Assembly (NCBI GenBank): GCA_946800325.1
Contig: OX326956.1
Span: 23,596,356-23,660,355 of the forward strand
From: Luzula sylvatica
Lineage: Eukaryota; Streptophyta; Magnoliopsida; Poales; Juncaceae
Direction of reading: 5' to 3'
DNA: 64,000 bases
Numbering within the stretch: the first letter of the stretch is position 1; each line of letters starts with the position of its first letter. Positions 1 to 9,121 of this stretch are shown in pieces. The translations under genes were made by a program, and so were the position numbers. The notes under the pieces are model-generated. The model was not told where the DNA came from, did no database searches, and was given only the letters and a program-made list of their open reading frames with translations.

Positions 1-478
1 TCACTTTGTAATCTGATAAATATACAAGTTTGATTATATTTAGTATTAGTTGTTTGGATTTTTCCAGCCATTTTTATTTCTTTTCATTTTTATTTTGCCC
101 CTATGTAAAATGCAGCACCAAGTGGCAGGGAGAAATTCAATTATGTGTTTTATTCTAACTGTTATTCGCTCTCATGTACTACAAGTTTATCAATTCACCA
201 ATAAAAAACCTGTGTGCACCCGCATTAACCCACATTAGGCAATACCCAATTTTTGTAAAAAAATTGCGAAAAATAATTACCATTTGATTATACATAGAAT
301 TACCAACAATAGTTGAAGAAGAAGAAAAACTATTTGTTTTAAAAAAAAGAAAAAAATGAAAGATAATTTTATTCCAAAACTAGGAATCCGAAGATTAATT
401 ATATGATAATACCCTAGTCTAGGATATTTACTCAATGGTTCATATTCAGTTTTTATTCTAGTAATGCACAAATGCGCG
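1..478. other. AT-rich region downstream of the receptor-kinase locus
   Basis: No convincing gene is visible. An open frame at 50-238 on the plus strand has no recognisable domain and begins with a low-complexity Phe/Leu stretch, so I do not call it. The right half (about 300-478) is the presumed 3' untranslated region and flank of the minus-strand receptor kinase. A plus-strand AATAAA lies near position 200 and could be the end of a plus-strand transcript entering from the left, but nothing else supports that. Confidence 0.5.
368..373 (-). terminator. candidate poly(A) signal of the receptor-kinase locus
   Basis: Read on the minus strand this is a canonical AATAAA, about 105 nt downstream of the TAA stop of exon 2, a typical plant 3'-UTR distance. 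A second AATAAA at 452-457 is only about 22 nt past the stop and could be used instead. Plant poly(A) signals are degenerate, so the choice is tentative. Confidence 0.35.
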
Positions 479-867
479 TTACTGAGCTTTTATATATGCA
501 TCTCGGATAGAATGCAACCCCATAGCTGCATCCCTAATCGATTTTCTCTCTGTTGCTGATTGGTTCGAGCACATAAGGCCTATTCTAATAACCGATAGTA
601 AGAATCTGTGTATCTTGTTCCATGAATCAACAACTTGGTACTGTTCACTCTGAATTTCTAAATCAGAATCACTTTCAAGAGATATCATATTCGGATGCAC
701 GATATCATGAAGCTTTTCGGGAAAAGCCATCTCCACAAAAGTGTGTAAGGTCAGACCATCTTTAAACACATCATCAACCGGCCTCCTACCAGTAAACAAC
801 TCCAAAATGATAATTCCAAAACTATACATATCAGCCTGCATTCAAACTCGACCGCCTTCTCCATATT
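479..867 (-). CDS. Exon 2: kinase C-lobe, interrupted by TGA
   Basis: The exon opens with codons for EYGEGGRV, then TGA at 842-844, then an ATG-initiated open stretch of 120 codons. That stretch carries MQADMYSFGIIILELFTG (subdomain IX, with the invariant Asp and the DxYSFG motif), the GRRPVDDVF segment, TLHTFVEMAFPEKL and the IGLMCSNQSATERKSI region (subdomain XI, with Arg), ending KAQ-TAA. This is a complete LRR-XII C-lobe. Family members usually have a small residue such as Ser after GGxV, so a TCA-to-TGA change is the simplest origin of the stop. The stop and the next ATG are directly adjacent (TGAATG), so a separate C-lobe fragment by reinitiation is conceivable, but I consider it unlikely. 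Confidence 0.85.
842..844 (-). other. In-frame premature TGA in the kinase domain
   Basis: On the minus strand the exon reads GTT TGA ATG CAG GCT GAT. The reading frame is fixed on both sides: upstream by the spliced EYGEGG motif and downstream by QADMYSFG. A single-base change of a Ser codon (TCA) explains it. No frameshift or other stop was found in the rest of exon 2. Confidence 0.85.
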
Positions 868-1185
868 CTACAACACAAAGCAATTTAAAAGGTACGTTAT
901 ATTGTAGATACGAAATGCAATTTTTCTTTGTAATAGTGTCTGAGAACTCACCGGTGTCAATATAATCCTATTATATAAAATCGTCTAGAAAATTGAAAAT
1001 TAAAAAAAATTGAAAAAATAAAGAATGGACAAAGATTAAGTAGTACAAAAAGAAATTAATATGCACTAAAAATGTTACAGTTATGACTTCTTATTGGAAA
1101 TTAATTTTTCACACACTGGCATATGTACATATAAACTGGTACGAGTGCGAAAATTGAAAGTAAGTTAATAATAGCGAGAATGTAC
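868..1185 (-). other. Intron of the receptor kinase (318 bp)
   Basis: The minus strand reads CCAG|GTACAT at the donor and TTGTGTTGTAG|AA at the acceptor, so the intron obeys GT-AG and is AT-rich like other plant introns. It splits the Glu codon of the APE-type motif. The nearest alternative AG acceptors downstream (after TATGGAG, or after ATGCAG) do not bypass the premature stop: the first keeps the same frame and the second creates GGC followed by TGA. Confidence 0.85.
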
Positions 1186-3901
1186 CTGGAGCAACATATC
1201 CGATTGATCCTCTTATTCCAAGTAAACTTTGGGAATTTATTAATTGCGTATTTGTAGTGTTTGGAAGTAATTTTGCAAGACCAAAATCGCTAACATGAGC
1301 CGTGAAGTCCTCGTCAAGAAGAATATTACTTGGTTTTAGATCACAGTGAATTATCGGTGGCTCGCAGTAGTTATGAAGATAATCTACTGCATCTGCCACG
1401 TCGACTGCTATGTTCAGCTTTTCAATGAACCTTAACATCCGATCTCGCTCTCCATGTAACCATCTTTCTAGACTTCCTTTAGGCATGAAACCAAGTACTA
1501 ATGCTTTGAAATCATTACCTTTAAAGTTTGTGCTAGAACAACACGTTATTATGCTAACGAGATTACGATGACGTATCGTTCTTAAAACATCACATTCAGC
1601 CAGGAAGGTTTTGGAAGCTCCTTGAACTTCAAGGTTAAACACTTTAACGGCGAGATATGAAGTTTGCTTGTATTTGAAGGGCAAATTTCCCTTATAAATA
1701 GAACCACAACTTCCGTAGCCCAACAAATTGACGGATGAGAAGTTATCAGTTGTTTTGACCAGTTCGGCGTATGAAACCTTGGGATACGGATCCTCTAGTA
1801 AAATGGACTTTATTATTTGTTTTTCTCTCAACTTTATTCGTCGGTAGAGAACGAACCCAATAGTCGAGAGAGCGATCACAACTATAATTATACTTGATAA
1901 CACAATTAGTATTTTGAATAACAGTGGATTTCTATTCTTGTTGTGTTGGTTAGCACACATAGGTAGATGAAGTTGCGGAATACCTCCACAAAGCCCAGCG
2001 TTTCCACTAATCGAGAGACCAGACATATTGTTGAAAACCCCTTTTGTTGGGACTGGACCCTCGAGATGATTAAATGAGAGATCCAATTTGAATAACGACC
2101 TAAGGTTTTCTAGGGGCACAGGAATATATCCTGATAAGTTATTGTGGGAAAGGTACAACTCTTGCAAGCCGTACATATATGATAATTCTTTAGGTATAAT
2201 TCCATATAAATTGTTATTTGCTAAGCTGAACCATAGGAGACCTCTTAAACTTCCTAGAAACAGAGCTATTGTCCCATTAAACAAGTTAGCACTTAAGTCT
2301 AAGTTCTCTAAACTCTCACAATTGCTAACTGTTTCGGGTAGTTCACCGTAAAATTTGTTGTGGGATAAGAATAATTGATCGAGTTGTGGATTACATACCT
2401 CAACCGGAAGTGTGCCCGTTAGAGAATTATTTGATAAATCTACATATACCAAAGATGATATGTTAAGAATGTTCGGGGATAGGCTGCCATAAAGGACATT
2501 GCTGGATATATCTAAATAATATAATTTCTGCAGGTTTGCAAGACCTGAAGGAATGGAACCTTGGATTCGATTATTATTTATTGTTAAATAAATTAATTTA
2601 GTAAGGTTGCCAATAGAAGTTAGTAAAGGCCCAGATATATTGTTTGTATCTAAGGCTAATCCTTGTAACTGTTGAAGCTTTCCTATGCTCTTTGGTATAA
2701 CGCCCGTGAGTTGATTATCCCACAAAGATAGAAATTGAAGATTGGCTAGGTTTCCTATTTCATTTGGAATTGACCCTGACAAACTATTTACACCCATGTT
2801 TAGATATTCAAGTTGGGTTGATAAGTTCGCTACATAGCTAGGAAATGTTCCACTTAGAAAATTGCCGTGAAGCCCCAAGTGTTGCAACCTACTGCAATTT
2901 GTTAAAAATTTCAGGAAATCCCAGTCTTCGATGTTTGTTGAAAAAGTTTCTTCTAGGCCTAGTAATGATGGACAAAGTTTTCCCAACTCAGGAGGTATTC
3001 GTCCACTAAAATTATTAAAACCTAGATCAATTCGAATAATAGACGAAGCATTGGATATGGATGGTGGAATCATGCCGGAGAAGTGATTTTTAGTAATTAA
3101 AATTTTTTCGAGATTAGGTAGGTTGGTTCCCATATTATCAGGCAATTTTCCTTCTAGTTTATTTTCAGCTACATCAAAGTATGTTAGTGATGATTGATTG
3201 GCAAATGATTTGGGGATAGTACCGGACAGATTGTTAATCCCAACTTGGAAAAATCTCAAGTCAGGAAGGAAACCAAGTCCCTCAGGAATGGTGCCCTCTA
3301 CGTTATTTATATAAATGGAAAAAGAATTCAAAGACGAAAGATTATTGAGGGACAGAGGAATAACTCCGTTAAGACTGTTATTAGAAAGATGCATAAATCG
3401 GAGCTTCGAGAACGAACCAAGCCAAGAGGGAATTTCTCCTACAAGATGGTTATTTCCAAAATCAATGTAAACAAGATTAGAACAATTCTGAAGGCCGGCA
3501 GTGATTGTTCCTCCAAAAGAGTTGCTTGAAAGGTCCAAATATTCTAGGCGATGTAAAAAGCTTAATGACGAAGGGATCTCTCCGTACAATTGATTTGCTG
3601 TGAGGTTGATTTCCTTAAGGAAAGTTAAGTTTCGAATAAAAGGAGAGATAGTACCCAAAAGACCTCGGATAGAAAGGTCTAATGCAGAGACCCTTTTCGG
3701 GTGTTTGCGACTACAAGTGACTCCTATCCACTCACAATAGTGAATGCTTTCATTCCACGAGTTTAATACATTCAAACCATTGGTTAGCCCCGCCTTGAAT
3801 GCTAGGAGTGCGGCCTTATCCATGTCGACTGATCGCACCATGGGAGATTGCAGTAGACAGTGCAAAAGAAATAACACTAGTTGAACTCGGAAATTCTTCA
3901 T
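1186..3901 (-). CDS. Exon 1: signal peptide, LRR ectodomain, TM, most of kinase
   Basis: Residues are numbered from Met at 3901. The signal peptide is about 1-24, starting MKNFRVQLVLFLL. An LRR N-terminal cap follows with the DKAALLAFKAGL and CEWIGVTC motifs. About 23 plant-type LRRs (LxxLxLxxNxLxGxIP) follow, one of them atypical with an EDWDFL loop. The membrane helix is about 662-686, followed by a basic stop-transfer RRIK. The kinase starts near 716: glycine loop GYGSCG from Gly728, ATP lysine Lys753 in LAVKVF, alpha-C Glu769, catalytic HCD at 852-854 and DFG at 872-874. HCD in place of HRD makes it non-RD, typical of innate-immune receptor kinases. I chose the start at 3901 over the in-frame ATG at 3994 because only the former puts a hydrophobic signal peptide at the N-terminus. 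The exon ends CCAG|GTACA, a good donor, with phase 1. Confidence 0.9.
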
Positions 3902-4007
3902 GTTTGTCTGAAAAGTTTGATCCACGACAATAAACTGTAAATTAAGTTTTGGATTGTAAGACTTGATGAGAAAAATATAATCATCCCAAATCACGAGCTT
4001 AGACGGA

Positions 4008-4014
4008 TTTTATA
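4008..4014 (-). promoter_or_regulatory. candidate TATA box of the receptor kinase
   Basis: The minus strand reads TATAAAA about 107 nt upstream of the chosen ATG. A start of transcription some 30 nt further in would give a 5' leader of roughly 75 nt and would lie at or downstream of the alternative ATG at 3994, which fits the choice of the ATG at 3901. AT-rich flanks make chance TATA matches common. Confidence 0.35.
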
Positions 4015-5003
4015 ATTAAACACTAAAATTTAATCTATCTATTTGTATGTACGTGTTCCTCTTTCTTCGTATACAGTATTTATGATCAAAATCTGCCACT
4101 GATGGACACTGATTCCAGGGTTAAAAATAACATTCTAGACGTATTAGCAATTTAAAAGAACAGTAGGGGAACAAGAGCATACCTGAAGTTTAGTATCTTG
4201 TATATCTGCAAATGGAACAATATACCCTCAAATAACAGTATCACGAGGATTATATAATCTCTCTCTCCACCAAAATGAGTGAACGGCAACTATAGTTTGA
4301 AGTCAGCAATCTGCCTTTCACTGGAGGGGATAAGAGAAAATTTATTAGTCTTAAATACTAGATGCATGCTGCCTACCGGCCCAATGTTGAAAACAAAAAC
4401 ACTAGTTCCAATTTTCAACTAAATTGATGTTGAAGTCTGAAAATTAAGAAAAAAATATCCACTTTGGCTGGAGCCGCTGGTAATTGGATTCCAATCCTTC
4501 AATCTGCCATACCAACAAACAAGAAATAAAAACATCATATTGGTGTGATAGTTGATAGATTATATCTAAAATTAGCCACCATAAACCCAGATTAAAATTT
4601 AAATGTCAAATTGAAAGGGAAATCAAGTTACAAGAACAAAAAGATAGAAAAACGCATAGTTAAATGACATGTACAGGAACACATGTTCAAATATTTTTCT
4701 TTATTTATTGAAGAAACATATTCAAATTTGAACTATTGAATATCTCAATCCAACTATTTCAACATTTAGAAACGAAGTGACTTGGTCAGGCGAGCATAAT
4801 AATTAATATGCGTTGGGTGAAATATCTAACACTAATAAATTATGATGGAGTTGGTCTAATTATTTGAATACATGTGACCCAGACTACTGAGTCATGAAAA
4901 TGATTTATTTTCATCGTAATAATATTCTTCAGGATAATCAATGGCCTCATCCTCACATACCCAATTGGTTGAGTGTCTTGATCCTCATTTTAATATGTGT
5001 ATG
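4015..5003. other. AT-rich upstream intergenic region
   Basis: This is the promoter-side flank of the minus-strand receptor kinase. I see no coding frame, RNA gene or strong repeat in it, only AT-rich DNA with short A/T runs. Confidence 0.5.
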
Positions 5004-5482
5004 AAAATGTTAATCGTAATATAGAAAATGTTTTGGTGCATTCTTGATACAAAGTTAAACTCTCAAATATTGTTCTAAACAAAAATACTATTTAATAACA
5101 AAAGCGCTAATTGTTATTAGTGTAGTTGTTAAAAAATCTTTTTACTACAATCATGTTATGTGAAGTATCGCAAAAATACGATTACAAATATAGAATCCGG
5201 ACACAAATATGTCATTTGGAGTATCACAAACATATATTACGATTACCCGATGACGATATGTTCAGGTATATTAAATATTGATGTGTAGCTTGTTAGAGAA
5301 CCAAATATAATGTCTATAGTCACGATCATATTCTATGCGAAATTTGTTAACAAGTACACTAATAACAATTAGTGTTTTTGTTATCAAATAATATTTTGTT
5401 TACATTAAATAAATAATATTGGAGAATTTGATTTTGTATTGAGAATGCACCAAAACACCCCCTATATTACAATTAACATTTT
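5004..5482. mobile_element. MITE-like element with ~130-bp terminal inverted repeats
   Basis: The left arm (about 5004-5135) and the reverse complement of the right arm (about 5346-5482) align along most of their length. They share AAAATGTTAAT(C/T)GTAATATAG, then GTTTTGGTGCATTCT, and further in CTAATTGTTATTAGTGTA with a following GTTAA. The non-inverted core of about 210 bp has no coding capacity. Long inverted repeats with a short non-coding centre are the signature of a non-autonomous DNA transposon or foldback element. The arms have several mismatches and small gaps, so it is old. I could not fix a target-site duplication, because the true outer end is uncertain (it may begin at the GGTG-rich motif with TA/TATA next to it); the superfamily is therefore left open. 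Confidence 0.65.
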
Positions 5483-6010
5483 AAAATACAAATTATATTT
5501 AATTAATTAATATTTGTCATAAAATTAACATGTAAAATAATTAACACAAATTAATCAATTATGTGTCACATATTAATTAATGTAATTATTTTAAATAGTA
5601 TAAAGAGAACATTTTGGGTGCAATAAGAAACTCTCAAATACCTCACGTGGGAGTGCAGGGGAAGAGAAAAGAATTTCGGCGGAATATGTCAAAATTACGA
5701 TAAATTTTGAATGTTGTAGTTTGTGGTTAATAAAGTTTATACGGTGTGTATGATTTAAAAATTTCTTTGTTTTCTTTCCATGCTTCAGAAAAAACAAATC
5801 ACGAGAACCAAAAATAAAAATAAAAATGCACTAAATCAAGATATCCCAAACATCGACCTCACTTAATCTCAAACCGGACCAACTCAACCTTAAATGAAAT
5901 TAATCATCAAATTTAGAAGCTAAATTATAATTATAATTACAACATTTCTATGCCCCTGCAATATGGGCTGTCTTTAACTATTGAAAGACACAAAGCCAGG
6001 AATTAATTGT
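5483..6010. other. AT-rich intergenic DNA with a solo element-end fragment
   Basis: This stretch is very AT-rich, with repeated TTAATTAAT and A/T runs. At about 5607-5640 the sequence TTTTGGGTGCAATAAGAAAC followed by CTCTCAAATA resembles the left arm of the neighbouring inverted-repeat element (TTTTGGTGCATTCT, then CTCTCAAATA). It may be a fragment of a second related element. The minus-strand open frame at 5591-5797 shows no domain and is not called. Confidence 0.35.
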
Positions 6011-6011
6011 T

Positions 6012-6490
6012 TTATTTTTAGGGAGAATTTCACATGTATCCCTCCTAAAATCAAAATTATCAAATTTCTCTCTTTGAAATTGTAAATATCAAATTTGTCC
6101 TTTCAAAAATTAACTTCCAGAGAAATTTTATTTTTGTAAATAAAATCTATCATTTATGCATATCAGAGAAATTTCATGTGTTTTATTTTTAGTATACTAA
6201 TACATTTACATTTTATTTTTAATATAGCGATTTCATTTATGCATATCAGAGAAATTTATGATTTGTTTAACTTTTTTAGATCTCATATGCACAATGAAGT
6301 TTTTTTTAGTTTAGGAGTTTTAATCTAGTGAGTTTAGTGGAATAAATTTTAATTTCATTTAATTGTAAGGGGGAATTACGGGTGTGTCCCTCCTAAACCT
6401 TAAAATAACATATTTATCCCTTAAAAAATTTAAATATCAAATTTATCCTTCATAACTCATATTTATATCAAATATCTCCAAAACTAACTT
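6012..6490. repeat. Pair of diverged direct repeats, with an internal 83-bp duplication
   Basis: The segment near 6020-6110 (GGGAGAATTTCACATGTATC, CCTCCTAAA, then AAATATCAAATTTGTCCTT) resembles the one near 6367-6455 (GGGGGAATTACGGGTGTGTC, CCTCCTAAA, then AAATATCAAATTTATCCTT). They are in the same orientation and well diverged. Between them CATTTATGCATATCAGAGAA occurs at 6151 and again at 6234, an 83-bp tandem duplication. These may be remnants of related transposon ends; no coding content is visible. Confidence 0.5.
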
Positions 6491-6614
6491 TCTCAGTTAA
6501 GTTTAACAAATAAAAACATGAAAAAGACATTTATGCCCTCCCATCCCTTTTGCGGTATGACTTTCCTTGTTCTTCACCACCAGCCCTACAGACCTTTCTT
6601 CGCACCTTCTCTAT

Positions 6615-7010
6615 CAACGATGAGCACCATGCTAAACCCTACTTTACTCTCGCATCTTCTCTACTAGCGATGTGCACCATGCTAAACCCTACTTTACTCT
6701 CTCGCATCTTCTCTACTAGCGATGTGCACCATGCTAAACCCTACTTTACTCTCTCGCATCTTCTCTACTAGCGATGTGCACCATGCTAAACCCTACTTTA
6801 CTCTCTCGCATTTCTCTACTAGCGATGTGCACCATGCTAAACCCTACTTTACTCTCTCGCATCTTCTCTACTAGCGATGTGCACCATGCTAAACCCTACT
6901 GTACTCTCTCGCATTTCTCTACTAGCGATGTGCACCATGCTAAACCCTACTTTACTCTCTCGCATCTTCTCTACTAGCGATGTGCACCATGCTAAACCCT
7001 ACTGTACTGT
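6615..7010 (+). repeat. 52-bp minisatellite, eight copies
   Basis: Copies are phased on CACCATGCTAAACCCTAC, which begins at 6625, 6675, 6727, 6779, 6830, 6882, 6933 and 6985, giving spacings of 50, 52, 52, 51, 52, 51 and 52. The rest of the unit reads TTTACTCTCTCGCATCTTCT then CTACTAGCGATGTG. Two 51-bp copies lack one base in GCATCTTCTC. The alternation of 52- and 51-bp copies near the right end suggests duplication of two-unit blocks. Open frames of 67-73 codons cross the block in all phases, but the period is not a multiple of three and the frames shift between copies, so they are not read as genes. Confidence 0.9.
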
Positions 7011-7309
7011 CTTGCTTCTCTCACACTTTTCTCCGCATCTACTCAACAATCAAGGAATCAAGATTAGTAGTTCAATAGGCATAATTTTGCTGAATTAAGA
7101 TTAATTGTGTTGGATTAGTGGCCAATAGTGTTGTATTAGGATTAATAGTGTTGATTGGGGCAAAATAAAGATGATTTGGTTCTAGATCCTAGCTAATAAT
7201 TTACTATGTAAAAGATCATTGGGGTTGGAATTAGGGGTTAATTTGAGACGAATTAGCCACAAATATGCTGAATTGGGGCTACTTATTGATGAGCTAGGTT
7301 TCCAACGAT

Positions 7310-7530
7310 TCAAGCTTGCTCAGTTGCTCGAAGCCTCGAATCGTCGCCACTGTCAGAAAACCTCAAAACCCTAGATCGAATTCGCTTGAATCGTCGCCAG
7401 CGAGAGAGAATCGTCGCCAGAGAGAGAGAGAGAGTCGTCGCCAGAAAACCTCATAATTCTAACCTAGATCGAATTCGTCTTCAGCCATGAATCGTCGCCA
7501 GAGAGAGAGAGAGAGAGAGAGAGAAAGAAA
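7310..7530. repeat. TCGTCGCCA / GA-rich repeat block
   Basis: TCGTCGCCA occurs five times (about 7341, 7391, 7411, 7435 and 7492). The phrase AGAAAACCTCA followed by CTAGATCGAATTCG occurs twice. Pure GA runs lie at about 7419-7434 and 7501-7523. This is an imperfect local duplication with embedded microsatellites. On the minus strand an ATG-initiated nine-codon frame (MAEDEFDLG) is broken at once by a stop. It could derive from the 5' leader of a former gene, but no gene can be traced. Confidence 0.6.
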
Positions 7531-8344
7531 GGGAGAAAAGAGGGGCTCGGGTCGGGTCTGATATTTATTGAGCGGGTCTGGATGCGGGTATAGATGAGCG
7601 GGTTTGGATTTGGATTTGGATCCGAATGTTATGTATATAACTTATGTACTAAAAAAAATTTGGACCCCCAAAAAATTTGGACCCGAGCTCATGCTTCTTG
7701 GGCTTTACGCATGGGCCGGGCCTGAGTGTACAGCATGCAAATAATTCTCAAGGAACACATTATCCGTTTTAACAAAGCCAGGATTATATCTTTGAAATTA
7801 GTGTTATTGTATTTATCATGCAAGGAAATTATGCTTGTGGTGTCGTCGTGTCGAGACTTCGTCCAAAACCTTCACAGTCAAGAGTAATTGTTTCTTCAGA
7901 TTTCTTAATTAAGGTAAAATTAAAAATTGCATACTATTTTTCTCAAGATTAAAATATAATTATTCAAAAAAAAAGTCTAACTTTGTTTTGCTTTTGAAGG
8001 TTGTGTATGTAGTTGGATTTGAAGTGCAATTGTTCATTGATTCATACCAGGCCATGGGGGTCATTGACAGTACACATTTTATTACTCAATTCAGTATATG
8101 ATTTCATTCTTTTCATACATCATTCCAATTGAAAAGAACTCCTTTCTGGTACCAAAAACAATAAATATTTAACTTTCACATATACCCTTTTAAAAGTGTA
8201 ATTATTGATCACGGTCTTTTTTACTGTGAATTAGGATTTGTTTGAAAGACTTTTCCTTACAAGTGCATTTAATAATGTTATATTGAAACAAATGAATTAG
8301 AAAAAGGAACTCATAAGTAAAGTTTAAATCATAATTTGATAAGC
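7531..8344. other. Intergenic region without recognised gene
   Basis: The first 200 bp are GGGT/GGAT-rich, with a TTGGAT hexamer repeated near 7592-7611 and two copies of AAAAAATTTGGACC near 7653-7683. Beyond 7740 the sequence is ordinary AT-rich DNA with no open frame of note. Confidence 0.45.
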
Positions 8345-8660
8345 AATAAGTTTAGGCACCCCGCGCTTAACACCCCGCAGTTACCCCGCTGCTTACGTAT
8401 CACGCACCGCTTCATGCCACGTCAGTTTGCAGAAAAAGCCAGAAAAGCTTCTATCGCCTAAAATCCTAAACCCGATAGTATTCGAATCCGGACCCGATAG
8501 TGTGGACATAAGGAAACCGACCTCGAAATCACGAAATCACACAAACAAAAAGAAACACATAGCCGATCTCTTATCTCTCTGTTGGTCGTCTTCTTCCTTT
8601 CCTCACCACTGATTCCGTGGCCTCGTCTGTTGGTCCACTTCTGGTATTGATTTAATTATG
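8345..8660 (+). promoter_or_regulatory. Possible orphan promoter and 5' exon
   Basis: This stretch stands out as GC-richer than its surroundings. It starts with repeated CCCCGC motifs (about 8359-8390), continues as an open plus-strand frame (8427-8612) and ends in a pyrimidine-rich stretch (CTTCTTCCTTTCCTCACCAC) followed by CTG|GTATTG, which could be a splice donor near 8643. That pattern resembles the promoter and 5' leader exon of a plant gene. No downstream exon is seen before the satellite starts at 9122. The 61-residue frame has no recognisable domain. It could be the 5' end of a gene cut by satellite expansion, or chance. Confidence 0.25.
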
Positions 8661-8664
8661 TTTG

Positions 8665-8805
8665 CCTAGATCTCTTAATACTCTGTTCTCTGTCCGCCTT
8701 AATATTTTGATCCGCCCAGATCTCTGACTCTCTCAATACTTTGTTCCATTAATATCTCTTAATACTCTGTTCCGAGATCTCCGACTCCTTCAATACTTGT
8801 TGAGT
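8665..8805 (+). repeat. Short imperfect tandem repeats (AGATCTC ... AATACT)
   Basis: AGATCTC begins at 8668, 8718 and 8775, each followed by a CT-rich stretch and AATACT(C/T)TGTT-like sequence. The spacing is about 50-57 bp with many mismatches. It lies in what would be the first intron of the possible orphan gene. Confidence 0.5.
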
Positions 8806-9121
8806 TCATTTGATAAGAATAGGGTGGTTATTTCAAAATCTGGGTTTGAGCATGATTTGTGTTATAAGTTTACATGCAGTCATATTATTGTATTTTTTTT
8901 TCTCTAAAAAAATATTATTGTATTTTTGTTGTGAGTTTAGTTTTTTGTTGTAATTTCGTGACGATGTAGATGAATTCTTTCATTCCTATTTCTTCGATTT
9001 TTTGTCATGATTTTGTTGTAGTTTTGTAGATTTTTCCTATAAATTTGCTACGGGTAATCATACTTCTATATACAATTTGTGTTGGTTTTTTCCTTGGCAA
9101 CATAATAAATGATATTCATAG
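8806..9121. other. AT-rich junction DNA before the satellite
   Basis: T-rich DNA with a short direct repeat (ATATTATTGTATTTTT near 8883 and 8915) leads to the first satellite monomer. The last bases before the array do not match the satellite consensus, so the boundary is sharp at about 9122. Confidence 0.5.

Larger units (their letters stand above)
479..3901 (-). pseudogene. LRR-XII receptor-like kinase (EFR/FLS2/Xa21 type), non-RD, with premature stop
   Basis: This is a two-exon locus for a plasma-membrane LRR receptor-like serine/threonine kinase, the class that senses microbial patterns or endogenous ligands and signals through a cytoplasmic kinase. Exon 1 (3901-1186) and exon 2 (867-479) flank a 318-bp intron placed inside the kinase activation segment right after the GYVAP motif, the position I know for this subfamily. 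Splicing joins codon G|AA (Glu) and gives EYGEGG, as expected after GYVAP. The frame then reads R-V-TGA, so translation ends after about 913 residues; without the stop the product would be 1034 residues, a normal family length. The 120 codons after the stop are all open and well conserved, so the lesion looks recent (or is a sequencing error). The truncated product would keep ectodomain, membrane helix and catalytic loop but lose most of the C-lobe. Whether it is a dead gene or an expressed truncated receptor cannot be told from sequence. Confidence 0.85.

Noticed and set aside
50..238. 62-codon plus-strand open frame at the left end
   Set aside because: Low-complexity Phe/Leu start, no homology I recognise and no supporting context.
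2088..2351. Plus-strand open frame inside the receptor exon
   Set aside because: It is antisense to the LRR repeats, has no domain, and is a by-product of the repetitive LRR coding sequence. The same applies to 3245-3529 and 741-965.
3902..3994. In-frame upstream ATG extending the receptor by 31 residues
   Set aside because: The extension buries the hydrophobic signal peptide at residues 32-55 and would lie at or upstream of the likely transcription start; the ATG at 3901 gives a normal secretory N-terminus.
6615..7010. Interstitial telomere repeat
   Set aside because: Each 52-bp unit contains only one AAACCCTA-like match, not tandem TTTAGGG heptamers.
6550..7098. Open frames of 67-73 codons over the minisatellite
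   Set aside because: The 50-52-bp units shift frame between copies, so no protein repeat is maintained; overlapping frames all stay open simply because the unit lacks stops in those phases.
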